Assembly (NCBI RefSeq): GCF_000026945.1
Contig: NC_012862.1
Location: 372,001 to 436,000, forward strand
Origin: Candida dubliniensis CD36
Lineage: Eukaryota > Ascomycota > Pichiomycetes > Serinales > Debaryomycetaceae
Length of the DNA stretch: 64,000 nucleotides
Direction: 5' to 3'
Below, piece by piece: positions 19,532-31,100 of this stretch. Under the pieces are notes generated by a model, which was not told the origin of the DNA, did no database searches, and was given only the letters and a program-made list of their open reading frames with translations. A program made the translations under genes and the position numbers. Within the stretch, counting starts at the first letter, position 1, and the number at the start of each line of letters is the position of its first letter.

Positions 19532-22330
19532 CTATTTACTTGAGAAAAAATTATACATATTTGGATTATAAGTTGAAGGATTATCATAAATCAAATTACT
19601 TTCATTTTGAGGTGTCCTTTGTTGTGGGTATGGATATGAGTGTGGCTGCGGCTGAGGTTGCGCTTGTTGCTGTTGCTGTTGTGGTGGTGGTTGTTGAGTT
19701 GGGGCAAAATTGTAAGATCCCATAGTTTGTTTAGGTGGTAATTGAGGAGGAGGGGGTGGTGGTTGTCGTTGATATCCAGTTTGAGTCTGACCCTGAAATT
19801 GACTGTATCCGCCTTGAGGTTGTGTATACTGTTGATTATATCCACCAGAGAATTGAGATTGAGATTGAGGTTGTTGTTGCTGATTATATCCACCAGATGG
19901 TTGACTACTGATACTTATATTTGATTGACCAGTATAATTTGATTGCAATCCAGAACTTTGAGTTCGATTTAACATTGGCTGTGTAGGAAATTGTTGTCCA
20001 ATATTCAAACTTCTCATTCCTTTATTCAATTGATTATCAATATTATTTCTAAAATCTTTAAATCGATCCAATAATTGACTATAAAATTTCTCTCCAGCAA
20101 TTAAACCATTATGATATTTCAACCAATTACCATAAAATTGATCAATTTTTTCCAGTTGATTAACAATTAATTGAGTTTTCGAATTAGTTGCCATTTGTAA
20201 AGTTTTAATTTGAGGATTTGAAATCAATTTATCCCAAATTATTTTTAATTGTTCAATTATTGATTTCTCTTTATTGATTAATTTATCCAATTCATTTGTA
20301 AATGGATGAAATTTCTTTAATTCTTCAGGGAAAATAATTGATTTGATTTCATTAGTAGATTTTAATTTCATGTTCAATACCAAAATATCGGAAATATCAT
20401 CATTATGAATTTCTTTTTTCAATTTCTCAATCAATTTAAATTTATTCTGTTTAATATTGTTTAAATCATTCAAATAATCTTCAATATTCTTGATTTGTTT
20501 ATCTTGATTAGTATCATTATTATCATCAATATCCAAAAGACTTATTTCTGAATCTTGATTTGATTTATTATCAACAGTATTATTAAATAAACTCTTAAAC
20601 TCATGAGATTGAATTCCACTTCCTAAAGTTCGATGATAAGTTTCATCGATCAATGCAAACAATTTGGTATCTGATACCGATGCATCGTATAAAATCTTCT
20701 TTAATTGAATTGCATCATCTTGACAATTGTTTTCCGTCAAGAGTTTAATCAATTGATATATCTCTTTCCTTGAGTTTTCAATAGCAATTTTCCTTTGTAT
20801 GTCATTGGAATATTGCGACAGTATTTCATTAACTTTGTCAATAACAGATCGTGACAAGAGTTCTTCAATATCTCCATTATTGTTGCCCCTAGAATTTGTT
20901 CCCTTGAGACTCTCCTTGATGGAAACTAATGCCTTGGGCAATTTCAAGTATTCCAAAACCGACGAAACCTCTTCATTGGATACTTCAAAATGATCAATTT
21001 CATTCCTTAAATACTGTGATTTCTCTTCTGAATAATAACTTGACAATTCATGAATATTCACTGGGACAACATTAACCAAGAAATTATTATAATTTTTTTC
21101 ATTAATTTCATGAAATATGGCATTATCTGCCAATTTAATTATTTTGGTACTATCCATCGGCTTGATTTCAGGTAATGTCACCAAGTTAGGAACAATGTCA
21201 TGATAAATCAAATCATTATCTTTATTCAAATCATTGAGTCTGATAGTGACAGCATCTTTTTGATATTTATAATTATCTAATAACTCATAAACATCACCAC
21301 TACCTTTGGATACTTGTTTCAAAGTACTGCTATGAACTCCATTCAACACTTCTTGTGATTTAGTCAAATAAGCAATTGCATCCCCATATTTTCTATTTGC
21401 ATCTAAATGTAATCCATTGAAATAATAAGCCAATGACTTATAATATTCATATTTAAAGTAGATAATGGAAATCCATGAAGAGTCTAATTCAGCTGCAACA
21501 TATCGATTATCGGAATCATCAGTATCTTCAGGTCTTTCTAAAAATCCTTCGTCATCTTCATCATCATCATCTTCATCTTCTTCTTCATATTCACCACCAT
21601 CATAACTTTCATTCGTTATTTTAAAACTCTCCTTCTTATTCTTATTTATCATATTATAACAATCTTCATACAATACACTTGTAGATTTACAAAGTTTTGC
21701 AATTAAAGAATTTTTCAGTTGGTTCAAATCACCACTAATAACTTTTAAAGTGAAAATCTCTTGAGATTGAGCAATCATTAATTTGCTTAAAAATTTTATT
21801 GTTGATTGAGCTAAATCTTGACTTGGTGCATGTAAAAAATTTTCATTGATAAACTGATAAATACCACTTGATTGTTGTAACATTGAAATCAGTTGTTTAA
21901 ATGCTGTTTCACCTTCAGGACCATTGAGTTGTTGCAGTTCATTATATTTGAATTGAGCAAATTTGCTTAAAATGGCTCCAATGTTATATAATACATTGAC
22001 TTTTTCAAAAGCTAATGAATTTTGAGTATATGGTAATGAAGAAAATGAATCAAACCATTCAAATTGTAATTTTTTTGATTTATTTAAATCGTGAAATGGA
22101 ATTCTTAAATCGATTAATTCCAATTTACTATAATAACCATAGTATAGTTTTAATCCTGTATCATCAGCATTGACTCCTCTAATATCTTGACGCAATTTAT
22201 TTAAAGAATTAATATCATCTTGGTATTGGGAAGTATTACCATATATTGATAACAAATAATTATTAAGTGGTTTCACCCAATTAACTTCTTCAGTTTTCTT
22301 ACTGGGAACAACAAGTAAATGTGTTTTCAT
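19532..22330 (-). CDS. BRO1: ESCRT-associated BRO1-domain protein
   Basis: From the chosen ATG at 22330 the protein has 932 residues and begins [12 protein letters not shown], matching the way Bro1-domain proteins start. The frame is open for 104 further codons upstream, but that part has no Bro1 homology. The boomerang-shaped Bro1 domain (about 1-380) contains [20 protein letters not shown] and [20 protein letters not shown]. It is interrupted by a highly acidic insertion near 245-270. A coiled V domain follows to about 720, and the rest is Gln/Pro-rich with a [11 protein letters not shown] motif. Bro1 binds Snf7 and recruits the deubiquitinase Doa4 in multivesicular body sorting. The Gln-rich tail and larger size (yeast 844) separate it from Rim20. 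It is divergent from AFG3. Confidence 0.88.
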   Translation of the reverse strand: MKTHLLVVPSKKTEEVNWVKPLNNYLLSIYGNTSQYQDDINSLNKLRQDIRGVNADDTGLKLYYGYYSKLELIDLRIPFHDLNKSKKLQFEWFDSFSSLPYTQNSLAFEKVNVLYNIGAILSKFAQFKYNELQQLNGPEGETAFKQLISMLQQSSGIYQFINENFLHAPSQDLAQSTIKFLSKLMIAQSQEIFTLKVISGDLNQLKNSLIAKLCKSTSVLYEDCYNMINKNKKESFKITNESYDGGEYEEEDEDDDDEDDEGFLERPEDTDDSDNRYVAAELDSSWISIIYFKYEYYKSLAYYFNGLHLDANRKYGDAIAYLTKSQEVLNGVHSSTLKQVSKGSGDVYELLDNYKYQKDAVTIRLNDLNKDNDLIYHDIVPNLVTLPEIKPMDSTKIIKLADNAIFHEINEKNYNNFLVNVVPVNIHELSSYYSEEKSQYLRNEIDHFEVSNEEVSSVLEYLKLPKALVSIKESLKGTNSRGNNNGDIEELLSRSVIDKVNEILSQYSNDIQRKIAIENSRKEIYQLIKLLTENNCQDDAIQLKKILYDASVSDTKLFALIDETYHRTLGSGIQSHEFKSLFNNTVDNKSNQDSEISLLDIDDNNDTNQDKQIKNIEDYLNDLNNIKQNKFKLIEKLKKEIHNDDISDILVLNMKLKSTNEIKSIIFPEELKKFHPFTNELDKLINKEKSIIEQLKIIWDKLISNPQIKTLQMATNSKTQLIVNQLEKIDQFYGNWLKYHNGLIAGEKFYSQLLDRFKDFRNNIDNQLNKGMRSLNIGQQFPTQPMLNRTQSSGLQSNYTGQSNISISSQPSGGYNQQQQPQSQSQFSGGYNQQYTQPQGGYSQFQGQTQTGYQRQPPPPPPQLPPKQTMGSYNFAPTQQPPPQQQQQQAQPQPQPHSYPYPQQRTPQNESNLIYDNPSTYNPNMYNFFSSK

Positions 22331-23083
22331 TTGTGATTCTAATGTGTAAAAGAAAACAAAACCAACTTGTAGTAGTCTACTTTCTCCAAGATAAAGATCA
22401 GAACTAAAATGGGGGGAGGTTTTAAGAACAAGAATCTCTAATCTCAAGAAAATAGTGGTGGTAGAAGTGACAGGCTCCTCCAACCACGCTCCTCTTTCTC
22501 CCTTTGCCTCAAGAGAGAGAGAGATTCCATTTTTGAGGACAGATTGCACGACTATCATAGTTTGGGATGTATGGTGTTCATTGCACGCAAATAACACTAT
22601 GGTGTATAAACTAGTATCTGGGCATATAGGATACATTTTCAAGGGATATACAGATTAGATAGCACGTCATCGATCTACCGGAAGGATTTCAAATTGATGT
22701 TTCCACTACAAACCTTTTACTTTTTGTCCTACAAAAAGGTATCGGTATAATTGTGTCACGTTCAACACCTAAACAAAGATATGTCATCAATCATCCTCTC
22801 CAAGAGTTACTCTACCCTAAGAAACAGATAAAACACACGTAATAATCAATCTAGTTTAATTGTTATACCTTATGGTTGTTATTGCAAAATATTAAACCCA
22901 ATTACACGACCCTCCTACTCAAACTTTGTGGCAAACAAAAACAATTTTGGTGAGAAATTTTTACTTCTCACTTGCCGGTTGATTTTTTTTTTTTTGAGAA
23001 CTTCCAAAGCCCATTGCTAGTTTAATTGTTTCATACCCTTCCGATTGACATATATACATATTTTAATCCAGCCATACTAGATA
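22331..23083. other. Divergent BRO1 / AFG3 promoter region
   Basis: These 753 bp carry both promoters. The first 312 bp next to BRO1 remain open in the BRO1 frame without homology. A T13 tract occurs at 22983-22995. TATATACATA lies about 33 bp before the AFG3 start. No other gene is seen. Confidence 0.5.
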
Positions 23084-25462
23084 ATGTTGGCTGTAAACTC
23101 TGCAAGGCTTCTAAATAGAGCTGTTGTATCACGATCAATGCTCTGTCGTTCAGCTATACCACGTCATTTTTCTACATATACCCCACTTGCATTTAGAACT
23201 TCAAGACAATTATTCAATAAATCAAATAACAATAATAAAAAGTCTGATAATGATCCTGAGAAGGACTCAGAAAGAAAACCAAAAAAAGATCAAAATAAGG
23301 ATGAAGAAGAACAGCTTCGTGAAGAATTGAAAAAGAAATTTGCCGCAAAACACCCCGGAACTAATCCAGATAACCTTAAGATTTATAAATTTGATTTGAG
23401 GACTATGGGGAATTATGTATTATTATTTGGATCCACAATTTTGACATTCTATCTCATAAACCGGACATCAGAATCTGAGATTCAACAATTGACATTCCAA
23501 GATTTTATCACCAATTACATTGAGAAAGGATTAGTGACCAAATTAACTGTTGTTAATAAGGCTGTTGTCGAAGCCGAATTAATACCTGGTGCTGTTTCTA
23601 ATATAAGTCATAATCGAAATGGTAAACCTTATGTCATATTCACTATTGGATCATTAGAATTCTTTGAAGATGAAATGAATAAAGTCCAAGAGAGATTGAA
23701 CATTCCTATAAATGAAAGATTACCAATAGTATACGAAGATCATACATCTTGGTTAAGTTATATAATGCCAATTTTGCCAACAGTATTGTTAATAGGAGGA
23801 TTGTACTATTTGACTATGAGAAGAATGCCTGGCGGTGCTGGAGGTGCCGGAGGTGCTGGTGGCCCAGGAGGTATTTTCAAAATTGGGAAATCGAAAGCTA
23901 AATTATTCAACCAAGAAAATGAAGTGAAGATCAAATTCAAGGATGTTGCAGGATGTGATGAATCTAAAGAAGAAATTATGGAATTTGTCAAGTTTTTGCA
24001 AGATCCTCACAAATATGAAAAATTGGGTGCTAAAATCCCTCGTGGGGCAATTTTATCCGGTCCACCAGGTACTGGTAAAACATTGTTAGCCAAGGCTACT
24101 GCAGGTGAAGCAGGAGTCCCATTTTTGTCTGTTTCAGGTTCAGAATTCGTAGAAATGTTTGTTGGTGTAGGTGCTTCTCGTGTTCGTGATTTATTCAAAA
24201 CGGCTCGTGAAATGGCTCCTGCCATTATATTTGTTGATGAAATTGATGCAATTGGTAAGGAAAGAGGTAACGGAAGAATGGGAGGTAATGACGAACGTGA
24301 AAACACATTGAATCAATTGTTGGTAGAAATGGATGGGTTTGATACAACTGACCATGTAGTTGTTTTGGCCGGTACGAATAGACCAGATATTTTGGACAAG
24401 GCGTTGTTAAGACCAGGAAGATTTGATAGACATATTTCAATCGATGTACCTGATGTTGAAGGCCGTAAACAAATCTTCAAAGTCCATTTGAATAAACTTA
24501 AATTGAAAAGTGTACAAGATATTGACGCTAAACAAAAGGATGTTGATTTTTCTAAATACCAACAATTGAAAAATGAAGAGATTGAAAAATTGGCTGGAAG
24601 ATTGGCTGCGTTAACTCCAGGTTTTGCTGGTGCTGATATTGCCAATTGTTGTAATGAAGGGGCTTTGATTGCTGCTAGAGAAGATGCACCTTCTGTTGAT
24701 ACTTATCACTTTGAACAAGCCATTGAAAGAGTTATTGCTGGATTGGAAAAGAAATCCCGTATTTTATCTCCTGAAGAAAAGAAAACTGTTGCATATCATG
24801 AAGCAGGACATGCAATTTGTGGATGGTTCTTACAATATGCGGATCCATTGGTTAAAGTGTCTATTATCCCTCGTGGCCAAGGTGCCTTAGGGTATGCTCA
24901 GTATTTGCCAAAAGACCAATATTTGACTTCACAGGAACAGTTCAAGCACAGAATGATTATGACTTTGGGTGGTAGAGTATCTGAAGAATTACATTTTGAT
25001 ACTGTTACCAGTGGTGCTTCTGATGATTTCAAAAAAATCACTCAAATGGCTCAGCAAATGATCTTAAAATTAGGTATGTCAGATAAATTAGGTCAAATTT
25101 GTTATGATACTGGTAGCGATAATGGTAATGGGTTCAAAGTTCACCATAATTATTCTGAAACTACAGCTCGTATTATTGATGAAGAAGTTAAGCGATTGAT
25201 TGATGAATCATATGAAGCTTGTCATAAATTGTTGACTGAAAAACTAGATTTGGTAGATAAAGTTGCTGAGGAATTATTTAAGAAGGAAGTATTAACTAGA
25301 GAGGATATGATTAAAATTTGTGGTCCAAGACCTTTCCCAGAAAGAAATGATGCCTTTGACAAATACCTTCAAGGAGGGGATGCATTTAAGGGGAAACCAA
25401 AATCAAAAGATCAAAATAACGATGATGCTAATTCCCCATCGTCTGCTCCAGAAACAGCATAG
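23084..25462 (+). CDS. AFG3: Mitochondrial inner-membrane m-AAA protease subunit
   Basis: The 792-residue protein starts with a basic mitochondrial presequence. Two membrane segments (about 107-125 and 222-246) flank the intermembrane-space domain, followed by a Gly-rich linker. The AAA module has Walker A GPPGTGKT (near 325), Walker B IIFVDEID (near 380) and the second region of homology. The zinc-metalloprotease site is HEAGH at 572-576. The m-AAA protease degrades misfolded inner-membrane proteins and processes mitoribosomal bL32m. Within the family, the stretches [19 protein letters not shown] and [16 protein letters not shown] resemble Afg3 more than its partner Yta12. The C-terminus is charged and low-complexity. 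It is convergent with SCM3. Confidence 0.92.
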   Translation: MLAVNSARLLNRAVVSRSMLCRSAIPRHFSTYTPLAFRTSRQLFNKSNNNNKKSDNDPEKDSERKPKKDQNKDEEEQLREELKKKFAAKHPGTNPDNLKIYKFDLRTMGNYVLLFGSTILTFYLINRTSESEIQQLTFQDFITNYIEKGLVTKLTVVNKAVVEAELIPGAVSNISHNRNGKPYVIFTIGSLEFFEDEMNKVQERLNIPINERLPIVYEDHTSWLSYIMPILPTVLLIGGLYYLTMRRMPGGAGGAGGAGGPGGIFKIGKSKAKLFNQENEVKIKFKDVAGCDESKEEIMEFVKFLQDPHKYEKLGAKIPRGAILSGPPGTGKTLLAKATAGEAGVPFLSVSGSEFVEMFVGVGASRVRDLFKTAREMAPAIIFVDEIDAIGKERGNGRMGGNDERENTLNQLLVEMDGFDTTDHVVVLAGTNRPDILDKALLRPGRFDRHISIDVPDVEGRKQIFKVHLNKLKLKSVQDIDAKQKDVDFSKYQQLKNEEIEKLAGRLAALTPGFAGADIANCCNEGALIAAREDAPSVDTYHFEQAIERVIAGLEKKSRILSPEEKKTVAYHEAGHAICGWFLQYADPLVKVSIIPRGQGALGYAQYLPKDQYLTSQEQFKHRMIMTLGGRVSEELHFDTVTSGASDDFKKITQMAQQMILKLGMSDKLGQICYDTGSDNGNGFKVHHNYSETTARIIDEEVKRLIDESYEACHKLLTEKLDLVDKVAEELFKKEVLTREDMIKICGPRPFPERNDAFDKYLQGGDAFKGKPKSKDQNNDDANSPSSAPETA

Positions 25463-25630
25463 GTTTATTAATGATTTGAGAGAAATGACAGAAAATTAAA
25501 TCATATTAGATTTGACTATTATCATTTATGTCATATATTATTTTAAAGTTTCATCATTTTCTTTGTCTTTTTTTTTTTTTGTACATAGCACACATATTAA
25601 TAAATAAACTTTAAAAGAATCATTGCGGAA

Positions 25631-27493
25631 TCAATTGAATAATTCATCTATGGATTCGTATCCTTGATCTATAAAAGATACTTTGAAATCTGTTTCGGTG
25701 AATTTAGGTATTTTTACAGATACTTTTCTAGTTGCAATAGGTCGAGAAACCAACTTTTCTAAGTTTTCTTTCACCTCAATTTCTTCTTGAGAATGGCCAG
25801 TAGTAATCATATGCTCTCGCCATTCCTTATAACCACCATCAGTTAAGTATCCGCATCCAAGAATCGGACAAAATAAAACTTGGCGTTTATCAGTACATTC
25901 ATCACCGACTTCTCGATGTTGATCAAGTTGTTCTTGTACCAAATAAAACTTTTGACACGTTTGTCCATTAGCTAATTTCTTGCTGCAGGTTAATGCTTCC
26001 TTTTGTGGTGGTAATTCGTACGTTTTTGGAAATACTTGATATAACCTGTTCAAGTCAACATCAATAATTCTTTTAGCAAATTCGGTATTGACATTTTCGT
26101 TATCACTATCAGTGTTGGCTATATTCTGACTATTTAAATTAATTGGATAGCCCATTTCCGCCAAAACTGAATTGTGTGATTGCAAGAGATGTGATTCATA
26201 TAATTTTTTGTTCCCTGTACAATAGTGACATTTTATAAATGCACAGTTGAAAATTGTGGGTAATGGGGTCGACTTTGAATTCAAGAAATAATATGGCTCC
26301 TCAATAATCAGATACTCGTCATCGAAAGTGGATTCTGGGTGTGGCGATGGTGAAATTTCTTCTGTTTGAGATGACAGTCCCGGTGTTTCTTCTGAAGAAA
26401 GTTGTGGGTTTGGTGTTTTTGAAATCGATTCGGTTTCTGATTCGTCAAAATGTTCTTTAAACTTTGGAATGTATTTTTTATCATTAATTATTATAGACTG
26501 GTAAGCATCATCGTCTGAAATATCAGGTGATAGATTTGATTCATAGTCCTGTGAGTCTTCGCTTTGCAGTTCATTGGATTCTGAACGAAAGGACCGTTCA
26601 TCAATACATGGAGAAAAATTATCACCAGATGGCACATGTAGTACTTTATCCGACTCTTTTTTGGATAATTTCTGATGTGCAATTACAGTCTTGTGGTATG
26701 CAGACTCATTTTCAATTCCCCCATCATCATCTTCTTCTTCTTCTTCTTCTTCTTCTTCTTCTTCTAGAAACTCTGAATCGCTTGAGTTTTTGGAAATTGC
26801 ATTTTTTTCAGTGAAAACTCTTCTCTTTTTAGTGGGCGATTCATCAGATTCTATGCCACTCGGTACCTTTGACTTTGTAGGAGACTGTTTGAAAAAATCA
26901 TTTTCTTCAAGTTTTTCAAATTTCAGATATCCATATATTGGTTTATTAAATAGATCCAATTTCTTTAATATTTGTCGTTGTTCATTTTTGCGTTGTTTTG
27001 CTACTCTTTTCATTCGGAAATCTCGTTGTCTCCAATTCTCCCATTGTTGACCGTAATCTTGTCTCCAAATATCCATCTTAGTAATGTCTCCATTATGGTT
27101 ATGATTTTGATTCAATTTATCTAAATGACCATTATTGGTTATTAGTTCTCCAGTGACGATATCGATTTCATCACTTTGTGTAGAATCATCAATTTTACTA
27201 TATTTATCGATTATAGCATCCCATTGAGACTTAAATCGTTGTAGACTTTGGTTTTCCATTTGTTTGAACTTGTGTTTAAATTGCCGCTCGTTTTGTTGGT
27301 TTATTAATTGGTTGATCTCATGGTCTAACTGATTTTGAGATTCATCATCAGAATAGTATTCATCTTCTATATCTTCATCGGATGATAGGTAATTGTAGGG
27401 TATATTTTGAGAAGGGTTTTTAGTGTCACTAGGAAGTTGTTGAAGATTACGATTATGTAGATACTTGAAGTCATTTTCAACACCAGTATTCAT
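25631..27493 (-). CDS. SCM3: Centromeric histone H3 (Cse4) chaperone with zinc-finger-like C-terminus
   Basis: The protein has 620 residues. Residues about 75-125 contain the Scm3/HJURP signature: a helix ending in WDAIIDKYSKIDD followed by DEIDIVTGELITNNGHL. This region binds the Cse4/CENP-A-H4 dimer and deposits it at centromeres. The middle is acidic, with a glutamate run at about 240-255 encoded by a (TTC)n tract. The C-terminal third has three Cys/His clusters: near 416 (CAFIKCHYCTG...H), near 500-530 and near 545-570 (CPILGCGYL...H...TGH). These resemble zinc-binding fingers and could contact DNA. S. cerevisiae Scm3 is much shorter (223) and lacks such a region. An ACGCGT box lies 96-101 bp upstream. 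Confidence 0.85.
   Translation of the reverse strand: MNTGVENDFKYLHNRNLQQLPSDTKNPSQNIPYNYLSSDEDIEDEYYSDDESQNQLDHEINQLINQQNERQFKHKFKQMENQSLQRFKSQWDAIIDKYSKIDDSTQSDEIDIVTGELITNNGHLDKLNQNHNHNGDITKMDIWRQDYGQQWENWRQRDFRMKRVAKQRKNEQRQILKKLDLFNKPIYGYLKFEKLEENDFFKQSPTKSKVPSGIESDESPTKKRRVFTEKNAISKNSSDSEFLEEEEEEEEEEEDDDGGIENESAYHKTVIAHQKLSKKESDKVLHVPSGDNFSPCIDERSFRSESNELQSEDSQDYESNLSPDISDDDAYQSIIINDKKYIPKFKEHFDESETESISKTPNPQLSSEETPGLSSQTEEISPSPHPESTFDDEYLIIEEPYYFLNSKSTPLPTIFNCAFIKCHYCTGNKKLYESHLLQSHNSVLAEMGYPINLNSQNIANTDSDNENVNTEFAKRIIDVDLNRLYQVFPKTYELPPQKEALTCSKKLANGQTCQKFYLVQEQLDQHREVGDECTDKRQVLFCPILGCGYLTDGGYKEWREHMITTGHSQEEIEVKENLEKLVSRPIATRKVSVKIPKFTETDFKVSFIDQGYESIDELFN
26730..26766. repeat. (TTC)n triplet tract encoding poly-Glu in SCM3
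   Basis: Twelve or so TTC/CTT triplets encode consecutive glutamates on the minus strand inside SCM3. Length variation between strains is likely. Confidence 0.85.
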
Positions 27494-27588
27494 TATTTCA
27501 TTCAGTTGGTGGTGGAGGAAGTACTAGTATGTTATACAATAAAGTGAAAGAAAAGATAAAAAAAAGATTACATGACGTTCATTTGTTT

Positions 27589-27594
27589 ACGCGT
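27589..27594. promoter_or_regulatory. MluI cell-cycle box (ACGCGT) before SCM3
   Basis: ACGCGT is the binding site of MBF (Mbp1/Swi6-type) complexes that drive late-G1 genes. It lies 96-101 bp upstream of the SCM3 ATG in the 184-bp gap between SCM3 and COA4. A G1/S peak would fit a CENP-A chaperone. The site is seen directly; its use is inference. Confidence 0.55.
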
Positions 27595-27677
27595 TTTGAA
27601 CTATTTGAACAACTATTTACAAGCTATGGTTTACGCAAACAATCCTCAACTTACAATGATAAAGTACTGATGTATAC

Positions 27678-27944
27678 TTAGTAGTCAACTGTCAGTGTTC
27701 TTTCATTGTTTTTATTCTTTTCCCAACATTCTTTGAAAGCTTGCAATTCTTTTGTACATTGCCTCCAATCACCAGTATCAGCATGGCACAATTGTAATTG
27801 TAAATTCTCTTTATGACAGCCAGTATCCATTATTCTCTGATCCCATTCATCAGGTTCATCATCTTCCTCTTCTTCACCTTCGTCTTCCCGTTGCTCTTCC
27901 TTTTCCTCTATTGGTTCAGTTGTGTTTGATGGCTCTGGTTTCAT
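27678..27944 (-). CDS. COA4: Twin CX9C cytochrome c oxidase assembly factor
   Basis: The protein has 88 residues. After an acidic N-terminus (about 1-33) comes DEWDQRIMDTGC and two CX9C motifs, with cysteines at 43, 53, 63 and 73 forming a coiled-coil helix-coiled-coil helix fold. The end WEKNKNNERTLTVDY matches Coa4/Cmc3 (YLR218C). Such proteins are imported into the mitochondrial intermembrane space by Mia40 oxidation and support complex IV assembly and copper or redox handling. The acidic N-terminal extension is typical of fungal members. It lies in a minus-strand run: SNF2-like gene, COA4, SCM3. Confidence 0.92.
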   Translation of the reverse strand: MKPEPSNTTEPIEEKEEQREDEGEEEEDDEPDEWDQRIMDTGCHKENLQLQLCHADTGDWRQCTKELQAFKECWEKNKNNERTLTVDY

Positions 27945-28153
27945 TATAGGATTGTAATCAAAGGGGGGTTTGAAATTCTAGTTTGTTTTTTTTTTTTTGT
28001 CTCTTCTACTTCCACTTATTAAACACTACACCTCAACCCTCTAGGTATGAAACACCTGATGTCGTCAGGATTTTTCGATTCCACAACTGATAATTACTCC
28101 TTAAGTGTATTAAAATAAACTGCTTTGCTCTATATCTTTGACTATATATACGT

Positions 28154-31100
28154 TTATGAAAAAATAGATATTGGATTGGAGAAAGCAGCGTATTCATGTT
28201 CAGAATTATCAAAATCCAAAAACTCAAGCAAATTATCGTTATCTTCTTTCTCTTTTGCATCAAAACTATCTTTATTGTTCTTGGAATTTTTGAGCTTTTC
28301 ATTTTTTGATAAAATTTTCAATTCATCAACACCTTTCAAATATAGTGTCTTTACGGTCACTTCTTTCTTTTGGCCAATTCTATGAGCACGTTTTATTGCT
28401 TGAGCCTCTATTGATTCTTGTTTAACCGGGTTGATAAAGTATATGTGAGTGGCAGCAATAATGTTTAAACCATGTGAGGAATGAGCAATATTCATAATTA
28501 AGCAAATACCACCTTGATTCTCTTCTTTATCAACATCATAATTTGAAAAATCGTATAAATTTTGTGCTCTTTTTACTGGTGTTATAAAATTTGCATAAAT
28601 AATATGGCGGATTTTCAATATTTCCAATAATTCAATCAAGTAGTATGCACTATCTTCAAACTCAAAAAATACTATTGATTTTATTCGATTTCTTTGGTTT
28701 TCCAATAAACTAGTAGCCAAATATGTCAATTTTGCTGAGGATGTACCTAATATGTTCATATCTCTAAACAATCTAGTCATGTCAAATGGTGGAATAGAAC
28801 GGTTTGAGTTTTCTATGTTTTTATTGTCGTTACATTCATCAACACTAACACCTTTGCTTTGTTGGGACTCCGCTTGCTTTCTTTCATCTTCTTCTATAAT
28901 TTCGTCTGCGAAAGTAACTCTTCTTTTCTTCTTTGGTGGTGATTGTGGGTGTGGCATATTATCAATAGCTTCTTCTGAAGTCATTACATCGAAACTTTTG
29001 GATATGCTATCAACAGTATGAAGTTCCCCAACACTATTTTTCTTTATCAATTTATCCATGGCCACATGTCTATCATTCTTGTTGAATTCTTGTTGTAAAT
29101 ATTGATCCCAAAATGTTTTAGCTGTGTTTTCAAACTTGTCACGAAATGCCTGCTCATTCTCAAAACTTAAAAACCAGTTTTCCTTCCAGAATATTTGTAA
29201 CCGTAATAATTGTGGAGCGGAAAAGACTCCTATATATGGTGTATAAGCACTTGTTCTCCAAACAGAACTAACATATTGATTACTTTCATCCTGTGAAATG
29301 TAGTAACCTAATTCATGAATCAGTTGTGCGACAGCCCAACGTTGATTATTCAATGCAATTAAAGCAATGCTTTTCGATCGACGTAACAATTCAATATCCG
29401 ACTCGCTATACTTTCCTGGTTTCAGTAATGCCTCGTCACATATACTAACAAGCGTTTCAACATCCTGCTGTTGGAATCCAGTCCAATAAAACGTAGCTCT
29501 TTGAATGTTACTCAATAATCTTCTCAATTGTTGTCGATTAGATCGATGGAACATATAGTCTATTCCTGTCCTTTCAGACGTTACTGCATTTACAGCTAAT
29601 ACAGCAGCTAATAAGTTGAGTGATAAAGCATCCTGAAAACATGGTTCTAATATAACCTTCTCGTGATGGAAATGAGGTAGCTTGATTTTAGTTTGATTCG
29701 GTTGATGGCGAATTATTATTGAATTAACTATATTTGAGAATATTAGTTCCGAACCATACCTTGAGCTTATCAAGGGATTAACAATATCCTGAGTCCATAA
29801 TCTGGACTGTGTATAATAAGGCTCCATTTTAAGAAAGTTACTGATTATAACGCCTAATCGCTGTAACTCCGTTTTGGCAAAAAATTGGTTTTCTAATACA
29901 TGTATATTATTTTGAGTTTGGTGAAGGTTTTCCTGTTCATCTTTGTCTACTTCTTTTTCTTTTTCCATGTAAATCTTAGTTAACCCTGATGTTGGTGTTC
30001 CTGATACTGCCCACCTTCTTTCAGAAAATAATGATCGACATATTTGAGCTGCATTAGAAGTTTTTGACTGAACAACATGACCTTCATCAATGATTAGTCT
30101 TTTCCAATATACCTGCCTAAGAGGTGGTACATGGTTGTTATCATTCTTTGGACCACTCTTGGTTTTATTTGCAAATGATTTATTTAAACAAGACTGTGAA
30201 ATTAAAATAACGTCATATTCAATGAGCTCAACTGGATTTCCAGGAATGGTATTAACAAATTTGGGGTTCTGTATAAACTGATCCTTTATCTGGTCGTCTT
30301 TGATGTAATTTGCAGCACACAAAATTTTAAGAAAATCTGCTTCAACATGCTGTGCTATTTCATCAACCCATTGAATAAACAAATTATCAGGTACGATTAT
30401 TAAAGTAGTGCTACTCATGTAAAGTTTCAAATAGCTTGTTGGTCTGGTACCAGTACTTCTAACAGCACGTTTACCCATACCACTTCCATTCCTATTATTT
30501 GGAAAGCCACTCTTATTAATTCTTTTGTTGTTTTCATGATCATTCAAGTCGATGCAAAAATACCCGGGATGATTAGCTAAGTTTGATCTTACCGATGTAG
30601 GAAGGTTGTACAACTTCCAAGGTGCAGAAGAGTAAATCACTTTTTCTCTGCATATATCGGCTAAAGTTTTCATTTCATCATTGATTTCAATTTCATTATA
30701 TAATAAAAAATTATCACTAGGAATTTTCGTTATTTCATATTTTGTTAAATTAATTAAACTCAAACACATTAAAGTTTTACCTAATCCCATATTTTCACCC
30801 AAAATTCCACCAAGCGGTAGTGTCATAACATCAGGTTGCAAATGAATGCTTTTGGTAAATAAATCAAAATAGAAAGTACTGGATAAAGGTGATTCAAGTT
30901 TAATAAAATTTGGCATGATAGTTCTTCTCGTTATACATTCCCTTTCTAGCATTACTCCAACTGATCTTGCTTGAAATGGATATAGTGTTGACTTTATTCC
31001 ATCAACCTTTATCATGTCCTGATACTTTGCATCATTGGCTAGTATCGACAATTTATCTTCAGTTGATGGTATATCAGCTTTTGATTGTTTCATAAATTTG

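Noticed and set aside
22331..22642. N-terminal extension of BRO1 by 104 codons
   Set aside because: The upstream part is in frame but has no Bro1-domain similarity; family members begin at the Met encoded at 22330.
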